A stretch of DNA of 64,000 nt from Eutrophocola sp964629325 (GCA_964629325.1 CAZVSC010000006.1:25668-89667), one strand, 5' to 3'. Positions 33,828-42,651 are shown, counted from the first letter of the stretch. Program-made: numbers and translations. Notes: generated by a model from the sequence alone, not told the origin.

Positions 33828-35170
33828 TTACTGGCCGATTCCGGTATAGGCGCGATATTCATCCCACAGCTTTTCCCGCAATTCGGGGTCGGGCTCGCGC
33901 ATGGCGGCTTCGCGCAACTGGCGCGCCACCACGTCGTCGTTGGCGCCCGGCGGTATGTCGTCCGGAACCGGGAAGGTTTCTTCCTGAGTCGTCTCGAAAT
34001 CACCCTGGCGGCCGTTGGCTGTCGGCGGCACGATGATGCCGCCGCCGCGTGTTTGCGGGCCTGAGGCGATAACCAGCGGACCGCCGGGCTGGCCGACGTC
34101 TCCGCCATTGCCCGAACCACTGCCGCCGCCGGACATGACGCCGCTACCGGCATCATCAGCCTGGGCTTGTACGCGCTCGCGTTCACCAAGGATCATGCCG
34201 TCGAATTCGGCGAAGCCTTCATCCAGGCGTGCATCCAGGGCCGCGCGTCGTTCCGAGGCGGTCATGACCTGGCCGCGACCGTCGGACAGGTCGGCGAAGG
34301 GGTCATCCCCGTTGCCCTGGCCCGCAGTCTGGGAACCCTCGAAGCTGCCGCTGTTCTGTCCATCGCCATTGTTACCGGCGGTGTCAAACCCGCCGTTGTT
34401 CTGGCCGCCGGCCTGGTCGAATCCGCCATTGCTCTGGCTGCCGGCCTGGCTGCCGTTCTGCGCGGTACTGCCGTCCGTACCGGTGCTGCCGGCATTCTCG
34501 AAACCCGTGTTGCCGCTGTCCTGGCCATCAGTGCCGGACCGCGGGGAAGACTCGAACCCGCCGGATGTGGAGGCGGTCTGGCCGGATTGCTGGCTGGACT
34601 GCTGCCCGCCCTGCTGCGATTGGCTGGATGAGCTGGAAGAACTGCTGGACGAGCTGCTGGCGCTGGATGAGCTGCTAGAGCTGGATGAAGAGCTGGCCGT
34701 GGGGAAGCTGGGCGACCCGGATGAACTGGAGGACGATGTGCTCGGCATGCTGGGCGAGGAACTGGGCATGCTTGGGGTGCTTGGCGAACTCGGCGAACTG
34801 GACGGACTCGGCATGCNNNNNNNNNNNNNNNNNNNNNNNNNNNNNNNNNNNNNNNNNNNNNNNNNNNNNNNNNNNNNNNNNNNNNNNNNNNNNNNNNNNN
34901 NNNNNNNNNNNNNNNNCTGGGCATGCTTGGGGTGCTTGGCGAACTCGGCGAACTGGACGGACTCGGCATGCTGGGCATGCTGCTCGACGATGAAGAGCTG
35001 GAGGATGTCTGGCATCCCGCCAGGACGGCTGTCGCCAGGCCAAGCACCAAAATGGTGCGCAAGGAGCCGGCGCCCTGTCTGTTGGTGAGCGAACCTTGGG
35101 TGAGGGTGGACCGGATGTCTAACTTGGCTTTTTGCGACTTTCCAAACGTCATTTTCAACGGCATTGCCAT
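33828..35170 (-). CDS. Ser-rich lipoprotein, reading frame interrupted by assembly gap
   Basis: First gene of the putative operon. The N-terminal part (from ATG 35170, or 35164 with better ribosome-site spacing to AAGGAG) has a hydrophobic stretch and lipobox (VLAGC), then SSSSSSSSSMPS. After the 100-N gap the protein resumes one base out of frame with long Ser/Pro/Met tracts, a Gln/Gly/Asn-rich linker and a C-terminal domain ending YTGIGQ (TASERRAALDARLDEGFAEFDGM, DDVVARQLREAAMREPDPELREKLWDEY). If one copy of the flanking 55-bp repeat and the Ns are removed, the frames join into a single 395-residue protein. The frame break is therefore probably not biological. Confidence 0.8.
34762..34971. 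repeat. 55-bp identical sequence on both sides of the gap
   Basis: Bases 34762-34816 equal 34917-34971 exactly, each copy ending or starting at the N run. The distance between copies is 155 bp, which equals the frame offset needed to rejoin the gene (155 modulo 3 is 2). This is the typical sign of two contig ends sharing a k-mer of 55. Confidence 0.9.
34817..34916. other. Assembly gap (100 Ns)
   Basis: Exactly 100 unknown bases, a conventional scaffold-gap length, inside the Ser-rich repeat region. The real amount of missing sequence is unknown and may be negative (overlap). Confidence 0.99.
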
Positions 35171-35264
35171 TTACTCCTTACCTCCTTCGGGTTGGCTGAA
35201 AGGCCCGAAATTGCGGGTCAGGAACAGGATTCGGACCAACTATCCTCCGCCTTAGACGCCATCA

Positions 35265-35270
35265 GGTCAA
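35265..35270 (-). promoter_or_regulatory. Possible -35 element of the envelope-cluster promoter
   Basis: Minus strand TTGACC lies 95 nt before the first gene of the cluster, with only a weak GAGGAT -10 at 17-bp spacing. The 283-bp spacer to the hydantoinase stop otherwise holds no gene. Low-confidence call. Confidence 0.3.
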
Positions 35271-35453
35271 CCGTTTTAGGAAATATTTCCCGATGCTATT
35301 TACGCTGGAATTCTGGCATTTTCATGCTGAATCCGCACTGAATCGGCGTCACCTGCCCAGTCAGTTAATCAGACCGCCCGCTGCCACGAAAATTGCCGGA
35401 AAGCATGCCCTGACGACCAAATAACGGCGCAGTTTAACTCCGGTTGACCGGCA

Positions 35454-37454
35454 CTACCCCGATTTCTGCAGCATGAGGTTGCCCCAGGGGTCGCATACGG
35501 CTTTCCAGCCCGTCTCCAGCCAGGTGGTGGCACTGGTTTCGACGATCAGGGCAGGCCCCTCGAGGCTGTCATCGACACACAGGGAGCTCCGCTCAACCAC
35601 CTCTACCAGGCCGTCGACGCCGTACACGGATTTGCGGAACCTGCGGCCAGGATTGCCTGCACCGACCCCGGCCAGCGACGGAGCCGGTTTCTGCTCTCTT
35701 ATACGTGAGCGCAGGTTGACCAGTTCAATGTCGGCAGGCAGCCGATGGCCATAGCGCAATGCGTGGCTGTCATGGAAACGCTCGGCAGTCTCCGGCAGCG
35801 TGCTCCAGCCAATGTTCAGGCTCGCCGACTGGCCGGCGTATCGCAGATCCATGCTGCGTTCAGTCTCGATGTCCGTCGCGGCGACACCCTCGGCTTCCAG
35901 CTGACGCCGGCCTTCGGCCTCCATTTCAGCGAACAGGGCTTCTGTCGCCCCGATATCCAGGGTGGATAACAGGCACTGGCGGGTCCGGGACTGCTGGCGC
36001 TCGACCGGGGCCAGGAACATGCCCATGGCGGACAGGACGCCGCCGTTCACCGGTACGAGGGCTTCCTTCATGCCCATGGCATCGGCCAGGGCGCAGATAT
36101 GCAGGCCCCCGGCACCGCCGAAGCAACACAGGCGGAACGTTGCCGGGTCATGACCGCGTGCAACGGAAATGACGCGCAATGCCCGCGCCATGTGCTCGTT
36201 GGCTACCCGGATCACCCCCTCGGCCGCCGCCTCCGGTGACAGGCCCAGAGCACTGGCAATGGGCATCAACGCAGCCCTGGCGGCCGCCTCGTCCAGGTGC
36301 ATGCTGCCGCCGAGAAAGGCGTCCGGCTGCAACCTGCCCAGAACCAGGTTGGCATCGGTCACAGTGGCGCGCGTGCCGCCAAGGCCGTAGCAGGCAGGTC
36401 CCGGGCTGGCACCGGCGGACTGCGGGCCCACCTGGAGGAGGTTGCCGGCATCCACCTGCGCGATGGAGCCGCCGCCTGCGCCGATGGTATGCATATCGAC
36501 CATGGGCACGGCGACCGGGTAGTCGCCGATCCGGCCTTCGGTGGTCAGGCCGATGGCGCCATCGATCAGGGCAACATCCGTGGAGGTTCCGCCCATGTCG
36601 AACGTCATGAGTTTGTGCTGCCCGGTGAGCTTGGACAGGAAGGCCGCTGCGGCAAGCCCGCCCGCCGGACCTGACAGCAGCAGGTTGACGGATTTCCGCG
36701 AGGCCTGTTCGGCATCGATGGTGCCGCCGGAGGATTGCATCACGGCAAGCGAACAGGGCCGTGTGCCTGCTTGCAGCCGCAGGAGGTAGTCACGAACCAG
36801 GGGGCCGAGCGACGCGTTGAGCCAGGTGGCTATGCCGCGTTCATATTCACGGTATTCGGGCAGTACATCGCTGGACCAGGTAATAAAAGGCGAATAATCG
36901 AGATGCTCTTCAAGGTATGCCGCGAGGGTTTGCTCGTGACCCGGCGCGAGAAACGAAAACAGCAGCGAGACCGCCACTGCATCCGGCCGCAGGGTATTGA
37001 GCGTCCTGGCCAGCGCCTCGAGACTGGCCGGTGCAAGCGGGGCCAGTTCAGCACCGGTGCTGTCGATCCGGCCTTCTGCCTCCAGGCACAGTTCCCGGGG
37101 GACGGGCGCAGTGATGGGGGGAGATTCGAGCCGGTAAAGTGCGGGCCTTGTCTGCCGGCCAATGGTCAGCAGGTCGCGAAAACCCGTGTTGGTGATGAAA
37201 GCCGTTCTCACCCCCTTGCCTTCCAGTGCCGCATTGGTGGCCACGGTGCTGCCGTGAATGATCCTGAGCCGCCCGGCGGCGACGGCGTCGGCTAGACCCA
37301 TTTCTTTGATGCCCTGTAGAATGGCGCGCTCCGGCGCATCGGGAGTGGACAGCACCTTGTGCGTCCTGAGCATGGCCTGGCCGGCGGCATCGGCGGGGGG
37401 AACAAGCAGCACGAAGTCGGTGAACGTACCACCCGTATCCACACCGAGAATCAT
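35454..37454 (-). CDS. hyuA: Hydantoinase/oxoprolinase family protein, HyuA type
   Basis: 666 residues from the ATG at 37454, preceded by an AGGAC site; the frame runs upstream into the mutM region without family support. The N-terminus GVDTGGTFTDFVLL is the ASKHA-type phosphate loop of HyuA, and GPAGGLAAAAFLSKL, FDMGGTSTDVALI, GAGGGSIAQVD and CFGGAGGLH are also present. The family hydrolyses hydantoins, 5-oxoproline or related lactams with ATP, normally with a HyuB partner. No hyuB is adjacent, so substrate and activity are open. Divergent from mutM, start-to-start distance 49 bp. Confidence 0.9.
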   Translation of the reverse strand: MILGVDTGGTFTDFVLLVPPADAAGQAMLRTHKVLSTPDAPERAILQGIKEMGLADAVAAGRLRIIHGSTVATNAALEGKGVRTAFITNTGFRDLLTIGRQTRPALYRLESPPITAPVPRELCLEAEGRIDSTGAELAPLAPASLEALARTLNTLRPDAVAVSLLFSFLAPGHEQTLAAYLEEHLDYSPFITWSSDVLPEYREYERGIATWLNASLGPLVRDYLLRLQAGTRPCSLAVMQSSGGTIDAEQASRKSVNLLLSGPAGGLAAAAFLSKLTGQHKLMTFDMGGTSTDVALIDGAIGLTTEGRIGDYPVAVPMVDMHTIGAGGGSIAQVDAGNLLQVGPQSAGASPGPACYGLGGTRATVTDANLVLGRLQPDAFLGGSMHLDEAAARAALMPIASALGLSPEAAAEGVIRVANEHMARALRVISVARGHDPATFRLCCFGGAGGLHICALADAMGMKEALVPVNGGVLSAMGMFLAPVERQQSRTRQCLLSTLDIGATEALFAEMEAEGRRQLEAEGVAATDIETERSMDLRYAGQSASLNIGWSTLPETAERFHDSHALRYGHRLPADIELVNLRSRIREQKPAPSLAGVGAGNPGRRFRKSVYGVDGLVEVVERSSLCVDDSLEGPALIVETSATTWLETGWKAVCDPWGNLMLQKSG

Positions 37455-37503
37455 GTCCTGCTCCAGGCCTGCTGCAAAGCCCGCATTATAACTGGAAAGC
37501 TCA

Positions 37504-38319
37504 ATGCCCGAATTACCCGAAGTCGAAACCACCCGGCGCGGCATCGCCCCGCATATCCTCGGGAAGAAAGTGTCCGGTGTTGTCGTGCGCGAACGCAGCC
37601 TGCGCTGGCCGGTACCGTCACGCCTGCCGTCATTCTTGAAGGACAGCACGGTGCGGGCGGTGAATCGTCGTGCCAAGTACCTGCTTGTCGAAACCGACAC
37701 CGGCACGCTGATGATTCATCTTGGCATGTCCGGGAGCCTGCGCATCGTCGGTGCTGACCAGGCGCTGCGAAAGCACGATCACGTGGACATCGCCTTTGCC
37801 GGCGGCAGCATCCTGCGCTACCACGACCCGCGCAGGTTTGGCAGCATGCACTGGATTACCGGTGATGTCGCATCACATCCCCTGTTGTGCGACCTGGGTC
37901 CCGAGCCGCTGGCCGGCGAATTCAGCAGCGACTACCTGGTTGCGTTGTCGCGCAAGCGCAAGGCGCCGGTAAAGACCTTCATCATGGACAGCCATGTCGT
38001 GGTTGGTGTCGGCAATATCTACGCCAACGAAGCGCTGTTTCGTGCGGGTATTCGCCCGGCGAAAGAGGCAGGAAAAATATCCGCCGAAAAATATGCGCTG
38101 CTGGTGGACGCCATCAAGGAGATCCTGGCGCAGGCCATCGAGGTCGGCGGTACCACACTGCGGGATTTTCTTGGCAGTGACGGCGAGCCGGGATATTTCA
38201 AACAGTCGCTGGCGGTATACGGCAGGGGGGGCGAACCTTGCATCACCTGCGGCACGCCACTGAAAGAAATACGCCTGGGGCAGCGTTCTACGGTTTACTG
38301 TGGCAGGTGCCAGCGGTAA
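37504..38319 (+). CDS. mutM: Formamidopyrimidine-DNA glycosylase
   Basis: Base-excision enzyme that removes 8-oxoguanine. 271 residues. The N-terminal catalytic P2-E3 (MPELPEVETTRRGI) is intact, as are the conserved Lys (RRAKYLL), MIHLGMSGSLRI, VGNIYANEALFRAGI and the C-terminal zinc finger with four Cys (PCITCGTPL ... VYCGRC). The short spacer to the divergent hydantoinase gene must hold promoters for both, but none is obvious. Confidence 0.98.
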   Translation: MPELPEVETTRRGIAPHILGKKVSGVVVRERSLRWPVPSRLPSFLKDSTVRAVNRRAKYLLVETDTGTLMIHLGMSGSLRIVGADQALRKHDHVDIAFAGGSILRYHDPRRFGSMHWITGDVASHPLLCDLGPEPLAGEFSSDYLVALSRKRKAPVKTFIMDSHVVVGVGNIYANEALFRAGIRPAKEAGKISAEKYALLVDAIKEILAQAIEVGGTTLRDFLGSDGEPGYFKQSLAVYGRGGEPCITCGTPLKEIRLGQRSTVYCGRCQR

Positions 38320-38412
38320 CAGCAGAGACAAGGAACGCAGCCCGATAACACTTGCTGAAAAATCTGGCTTAAGTTAGTCTTTTTTTGAGACTAAATGGAT
38401 CCGAGGACAGAC

Positions 38413-38808
38413 ATGAAAACATTGTTGCGCGGCATCGCCGCCGCTTTCTTGCTGACGCCGTTGGTGGCCCAGGCCCACCATTCCTTCGCCGTGCATTTCG
38501 TACCCGAGGGCGAGGTCACCGTGAGTGGTGTTGTCAGCAGTTTTCGTTTCGCCAATCCTCACGGGGTTCTTGAATTCACGGTCATCAATGAGGATGGCGA
38601 GGCTGAGGCCTGGCGCGCCGAAACCAATTCGCCCAGCCTGCTGCGCCGCCGCGGCTGGACGAAGGCATCCCTGGAGGCCGGTGACGAAATAACGGTGACC
38701 GGCTGGCCAGCGCGTGCGGAAGAGCATTACATGCGCATCCGCAGCGTCACCTTCGCAGACGGTACAGTGCTGGCAACTCAGCGCGGCATCAACCTCGACC
38801 AGGACTGA
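38413..38808 (+). CDS. DUF6152 family secreted protein
   Basis: 131 residues from ATG 38413, which gives a clean signal peptide (LLRGIAAAFLLTPLVAQA). The mature protein opens HHSFAVHF, the diagnostic start of DUF6152, and continues as a small beta-barrel-like domain (VTVSGVVSSFRFANPHGVLEF, GDEITVTGWPAR). Periplasmic, function unknown. Followed 15 bp later by a gene for another secreted protein with which this family often pairs. Confidence 0.8.
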   Translation: MKTLLRGIAAAFLLTPLVAQAHHSFAVHFVPEGEVTVSGVVSSFRFANPHGVLEFTVINEDGEAEAWRAETNSPSLLRRRGWTKASLEAGDEITVTGWPARAEEHYMRIRSVTFADGTVLATQRGINLDQD

Positions 38809-38823
38809 GCGCGGACATCGGCC

Positions 38824-39543
38824 ATGAAAAAATTCTGCATCCTGTTAGGTATCTTTTTTTTGCCGACCCTGGTGTTGGCAGCAGAAGCACCCGATCTCAC
38901 CGGTTTCTGGACTGTCCGCTTTGAACAGGAGCCATCGGGCACGGAACTGTTCGCCAAGATTCCGGCGGACGCCGTATTCATCAACGATGCCGGTGGTGGT
39001 GAACTGGCAGAAGGTGATTACGGCGGCCTGAAGCTGTCAGAACGTGCCCTGGAAGAAATCCGCAACTACGATTTCAGTGAAGAGTTCAGCGTGGCTTACA
39101 GCTGCATGCCCCCGACCAGCGCCTTTTACATGCAGGCACCGTTTCCCATGGAGATCCACCAGGGCAGGGACATGATCGTATTCCGCATGGAATATTTCGA
39201 TATGGTGCGCATTATCTTCATGGATGGACGCGACCATCCCGGTCCGGACTATCCCCACTCGAAGAACGGGCATTCCATCGGACATTGGGAAGGCAGTGAA
39301 CTGGTCGTGGATACCACGCACCTGTCAGAAGGCACCTTCATGAACAACGGCTTCAACCACAGTGAAGACATTCACATGGTGGAGCGTTTCCGGATGAGTG
39401 ACGACGGCGCCACGCTGTGGCTGATCCAGGTCTATGATGACCCGGCCGTATTCGAAGGCAGGGCTGCCAGGTACATGGCCTGGCAAAAAGTGCCTGGTGA
39501 GCATGTCTATCCGTACGACTGCGATCCGTCGTTCGGCCGATAA
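38824..39543 (+). CDS. Secreted protein paired with DUF6152
   Basis: 239 residues with a signal peptide (ILLGIFFLPTLVLAA). It contains MDGRDHPGPDYPHSKNGHSIGHWEGSELVVDTTHL, a His/Asp-rich signature seen in a large uncharacterised family of secreted proteins from Acidobacteria and marine Proteobacteria, then HSEDIHMVERFRM. Co-transcribed with the DUF6152 gene (15-bp gap). The biochemical role is unknown; a ligand- or metal-binding beta-sandwich is possible. Converges on the ferredoxin gene. Confidence 0.75.
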   Translation: MKKFCILLGIFFLPTLVLAAEAPDLTGFWTVRFEQEPSGTELFAKIPADAVFINDAGGGELAEGDYGGLKLSERALEEIRNYDFSEEFSVAYSCMPPTSAFYMQAPFPMEIHQGRDMIVFRMEYFDMVRIIFMDGRDHPGPDYPHSKNGHSIGHWEGSELVVDTTHLSEGTFMNNGFNHSEDIHMVERFRMSDDGATLWLIQVYDDPAVFEGRAARYMAWQKVPGEHVYPYDCDPSFGR

Positions 39544-39551
39544 ACCAGCCA

Positions 39552-39803
39552 CTAGCTCTTGCCGGTCAGGCGCCGGTACTTGGCCAGCAGCTCTTCGCGG
39601 CTTTCCCGATGTCCGGGGTCCAGGGGTATGCAGTCAACCGGGCACACTTCCACGCATTGTGATTTTTCAAAATGACCCACGCATTCCGTGCAGCGGTCCG
39701 GATCGATCACGTAGATCAGCTGACCCATGGAAATGGCATCGTTGGGGCACTCGGGTTCACAGACATCGCAGTTGATGCATTCGTCCGTGATCATCAACGC
39801 CAT
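39552..39803 (-). CDS. YfhL family 4Fe-4S dicluster ferredoxin
   Basis: 83 residues with two cluster motifs: CINCDVCEPECP and the second set CTECVGHFEKSQCVEVCP, which carries the characteristic insertion of the Fdx/YfhL (Allochromatium-type) family, plus a C-terminal helix (REELLAKYRRLTGK). Overlaps the coaD stop by one base (TGATG), an arrangement found in Pseudomonas too (fdx1-coaD). Electron carrier with very low potential clusters; its partners are not settled. Confidence 0.95.
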   Translation of the reverse strand: MALMITDECINCDVCEPECPNDAISMGQLIYVIDPDRCTECVGHFEKSQCVEVCPVDCIPLDPGHRESREELLAKYRRLTGKS

Positions 39804-40276
39804 CAGATGAATTCCTTCATGGCTTTGACCACCACCGGGGATACGAATTCGGAGATATCGCCACCATAGGCGGCGATCTCGCGCACCAGCGTGGAAGAAA
39901 TGTAGGAATACTGCTCAGCGGGCGCCAGGAAAATGGTTTCTATATCGGGCGCCAGAATCCTGTTCATGCCAACGAGCTGGAATTCGTATTCGAAGTCGGC
40001 CACCGTGCGCAGCCCGCGCAGGATGAGGTTGGCGTTCTGTGTCTTCACGAAATCGGTCAGCAGGCCCTCGAAGCCAACGACTTCGACATTCTTCACATGC
40101 GCCAGCACTTCACGGGTGACGGCGACCCTTCTTTCCAGTGAGGCATCGGTGGCTTTGAGCTTGCTGGTACCCACTGCCACGATGACCCTGTCGAAAATGG
40201 CTGAAGCCCGTTCGACGAGATCGGTGTGCCCATTCGTAATCGGATTGAAAGTGCCTGGATAGACGACGGTTCTCAT
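39803..40276 (-). CDS. coaD: Phosphopantetheine adenylyltransferase
   Basis: Penultimate step of CoA synthesis. 157 residues, usual length. The nucleotidyltransferase signature YPGTFNPITNGHTDL lies at the N-terminus (TxGH form), with LILRGLRTVADFEYEFQLVGMNR and the ISSTLVREIA motif near the end. Forms a two-gene unit with the ferredoxin; promoter would lie in the 146-bp spacer shared with the divergent SNF transporter. Confidence 0.98.
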   Translation of the reverse strand: MRTVVYPGTFNPITNGHTDLVERASAIFDRVIVAVGTSKLKATDASLERRVAVTREVLAHVKNVEVVGFEGLLTDFVKTQNANLILRGLRTVADFEYEFQLVGMNRILAPDIETIFLAPAEQYSYISSTLVREIAAYGGDISEFVSPVVVKAMKEFI

Positions 40277-40422
40277 GGCGTGACCCGTAATTTAATGAGG
40301 TCGCGATTATACATCATGCCAGCCAGAATAATCATGGCCGGGGGTAGACCAGTGGTTGCAATCTGTTATTGTTGCGCCTGAATAAACCCCGGCAAAACAA
40401 CAATAAATACAGGATTATCCCA

Positions 40423-41790
40423 ATGCAAAGTTCCGCCAAACACGAGCACTGGTCGTCACGCTGGCTGTTTGTGCTGGCCGCGGTCGGCTCCTCTGTCGGA
40501 CTGGCCAATATCTGGCGCTTTCCCTACACGACGGGAGAAAATGGCGGCGGTGCGTTCGTGTTCATCTATATCGCCGCGGTTTTCTTCCTGGCACTGCCGT
40601 TGGTGATCGGCGAGTTCATGCTGGGCAGGCGGGGGCAGGATTGCCCCACCGAGTCCATGAAAAAACTGGTCAGGGAATCCGGGGCAAGTTCGTTCTGGGT
40701 GGTGATCGGCTACATGGGCATTTTCACAGCCAGCATCATCCTGTCGTTCTACAGCATGATCGGGGGTGAAACGATTTACTACGCGTTCATCAACCTCATG
40801 GGCAGGTTCCAGGACATTACGCCGGAAGCGGCCGCGGCAATCTCGGGCGGGTTCAACGGCAACTGGGTTGGCGTCCTCCTTGCCCACAGCCTGTTCATGG
40901 CCATTACCATCTATATTTCCGCCAATGGTATTTCCGGTGGCCTGGAGAAAGCTGTGAAGTTCATGATGCCAATGCTGTTCATCATCCTGATCGGCATGGT
41001 GATGTATGCCATGTTTGCCGGCGAATTCGCCGCGGCCGTGGCCTACCTGTTCACGCCGGATTTTTCGCGCATAAATGCCAATGTCGTCATCGATGCTTTC
41101 GGGCAGGCCTTTTTTTCGGTCAGCGTCGGCGCCACCACGTTGATGGCTTACGGCTCCTATCTGAAGCAGGGCGATTCCATTTCCGATTCGGCTGCCTTGA
41201 TCGTCTCGGCGGATACGCTCGTTGCGCTCCTGGCCGGCCTAGCCATTTTCCCGATCGTGTTCGCTTTCGGTCTCGATGCCGGCGGCGGCCCCGGCCTGGT
41301 ATTTGAAACTGTACCGCTGGCCTTCGGCAACATGCCGGGCGGCATCCTATTCGGCACGCTGTTTTTCGTGTTGCTGGCTTTTGCCGCCATCACTTCCTCC
41401 ATCTCCATGCTCGAAGTGCCGGTGGCCTGGCTGGCAAGCAAGGACAACTGGTCACGCAAACAGGCTGCCATTGTCAGCGGCCTCGTCATCTGGGTGATCG
41501 GTTTCCTGTCGGTGCTGTCTCTTAACAAGCTTTCAGGCTTTCACCCGCTGGGCTTTGCGGGCGTGGAAAAGACGTTCTTCGATATCTTCGATTACCTCAC
41601 CAGCAATATTTTACTGCCGGTGACGGGGTTGCTGACGGCAGCGTTTATCGGCTGGGTGCTGCCGCAGGGCATTTCCCGCGAGGAGCTGTCAGTGCTGACC
41701 GCCAACCACTGGTACCGGGGCTGGATGATCATGATGCGATACGGCGTTACCGCCGTGCTCTTCATCGTGTTCTACAATCTCGTGTTCTGA
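40423..41790 (+). CDS. Sodium-dependent transporter, SNF family
   Basis: 455-residue inner-membrane protein of the neurotransmitter:sodium symporter (LeuT-fold) family, which imports amino acids or amines with sodium. Started at ATG 40423 (MQSSAKHEHWSSRW). Hallmarks: GSSVGLANIWRFPYTTGENGGGAF in helix 1, IGEFMLGRRGQ, and FFSVSVGATTLMAYGSYL in helix 6. About 11-12 hydrophobic helices are visible. The following RidA gene 36 bp away suggests amino-acid metabolism, but the substrate cannot be read from sequence. Confidence 0.95.
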   Translation: MQSSAKHEHWSSRWLFVLAAVGSSVGLANIWRFPYTTGENGGGAFVFIYIAAVFFLALPLVIGEFMLGRRGQDCPTESMKKLVRESGASSFWVVIGYMGIFTASIILSFYSMIGGETIYYAFINLMGRFQDITPEAAAAISGGFNGNWVGVLLAHSLFMAITIYISANGISGGLEKAVKFMMPMLFIILIGMVMYAMFAGEFAAAVAYLFTPDFSRINANVVIDAFGQAFFSVSVGATTLMAYGSYLKQGDSISDSAALIVSADTLVALLAGLAIFPIVFAFGLDAGGGPGLVFETVPLAFGNMPGGILFGTLFFVLLAFAAITSSISMLEVPVAWLASKDNWSRKQAAIVSGLVIWVIGFLSVLSLNKLSGFHPLGFAGVEKTFFDIFDYLTSNILLPVTGLLTAAFIGWVLPQGISREELSVLTANHWYRGWMIMMRYGVTAVLFIVFYNLVF

Positions 41791-41826
41791 CACGGCATTC
41801 CGCCAATCTATAGAAGGATGACTGAA

Positions 41827-42216
41827 ATGGTTGAATCACTGGCGTCCGCCAAACTGGTGCCGCCCAAATTCAAGTACAGCCAGGTGGTGAAAGCGGGCTC
41901 CCACTATTATTGCAGCGGACTCATAGCGCTCGACAACGAGAGCGGCGAACTCGTCCCGGGCGGCGTGGGGCCCGAGACCGAAAAGATACTGGAGAACCTG
42001 CAACTGCTGATGGGTGAGCTGGAACTGGGTTGGGAACACCTGGCGTTTGCCCGGGTATTCGCGACTGACTTTTCGCGCTTCGGGGAATTCAATGCTGCCT
42101 GGGAAGCGCTGTTCAATACGCTGGATGTGCCGCCGCCGGCTCGCAGCTCGGTGGGTGCAAGCGCGCTGCCGTTGCATGCGAGTATTGAAATCGAGTTTAC
42201 CTTTTACAAGGAATGA
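41827..42216 (+). CDS. RidA family protein (enamine/imine deaminase)
   Basis: 129 residues from the ATG at 41827, spaced 9 nt from an AGAAGG site; an ATG at 41818 abuts that site and is less likely. The RidA/YjgF fold is visible with the substrate Arg in PPARSSVGASALP and a C-terminal IEIEFTFYKE. RidA proteins hydrolyse reactive 2-aminoacrylate-type imines; this one belongs to a diverged branch. Probably co-transcribed with the SNF transporter. Confidence 0.88.
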   Translation: MVESLASAKLVPPKFKYSQVVKAGSHYYCSGLIALDNESGELVPGGVGPETEKILENLQLLMGELELGWEHLAFARVFATDFSRFGEFNAAWEALFNTLDVPPPARSSVGASALPLHASIEIEFTFYKE

Positions 42217-42225
42217 ACCCGCCAG

Positions 42226-42651
42226 TCAGGCGCGCACGTTGTCCTTGCCTGCAGACTGGGGAGTCAGCCACTGCATGGCTTCCTCGAAGTTGCGGAAAAC
42301 CCTGACCTGTTTTTTTGAGCCTGGCGAGAGATTGCGAAAGGCTTCATACACCTTGGCCAGGGTGAATGCCGGTTTGGAATCCACCAGCAGGGCAAGCCGC
42401 GTTACTGCTTCACGATCGTCCGAGGCCAGGGTGAGGTTGCCGAATTGCTTCAGCTCTGCTGCCGAAACATTGATGCTGGTGATGGGCCTGAAATCCACGA
42501 GTTCGTTGTATAGCTGGTAATCAGGCAGGTACTTGAGTTCTTCCTGGTAATTGGAAAAGGCATCCAGAAACATTTTCAGGTTGACTTCTTCCGGGGCAAA
42601 CGTAGTGATGATGACCTTGTTGTCGTGATCAAGTCGGTGAGAAACAAGCAT
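42226..42651 (-). CDS. STAS/SpoIIAA-like protein, unknown function
   Basis: 141 residues without signal or membrane segment. The pattern of a beta strand with NELVDFRPITSINVSAAEL, then LVDSKPAFTLAKVYEAFRNLS and the C-terminal VRVFRNFEEAMQWL resembles SpoIIAA/STAS-like proteins common in proteobacteria. Lies 30 bp downstream of rsmD on the same strand and converges on the RidA gene. No experimental role known to me for this branch. Confidence 0.65.
   Translation of the reverse strand: MLVSHRLDHDNKVIITTFAPEEVNLKMFLDAFSNYQEELKYLPDYQLYNELVDFRPITSINVSAAELKQFGNLTLASDDREAVTRLALLVDSKPAFTLAKVYEAFRNLSPGSKKQVRVFRNFEEAMQWLTPQSAGKDNVRA

Noticed and set aside
34762..34971. Direct repeat flanking Ns as a possible CRISPR or transposon
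   Set aside because: Only two copies, no spacers, coding on the opposite strand and an assembly gap in between; contig overlap explains it.
34015..35088. A plus-strand frame rich in Glu/Leu repeats across the gap
   Set aside because: It is antisense to the Ser-rich lipoprotein; the EELLDELL pattern is the complement of Ser codons.
40369..40422. N-terminal extension of the SNF transporter
   Set aside because: The extension is basic and unlike the family; the ATG at 40423 starts right before the conserved helix 1.
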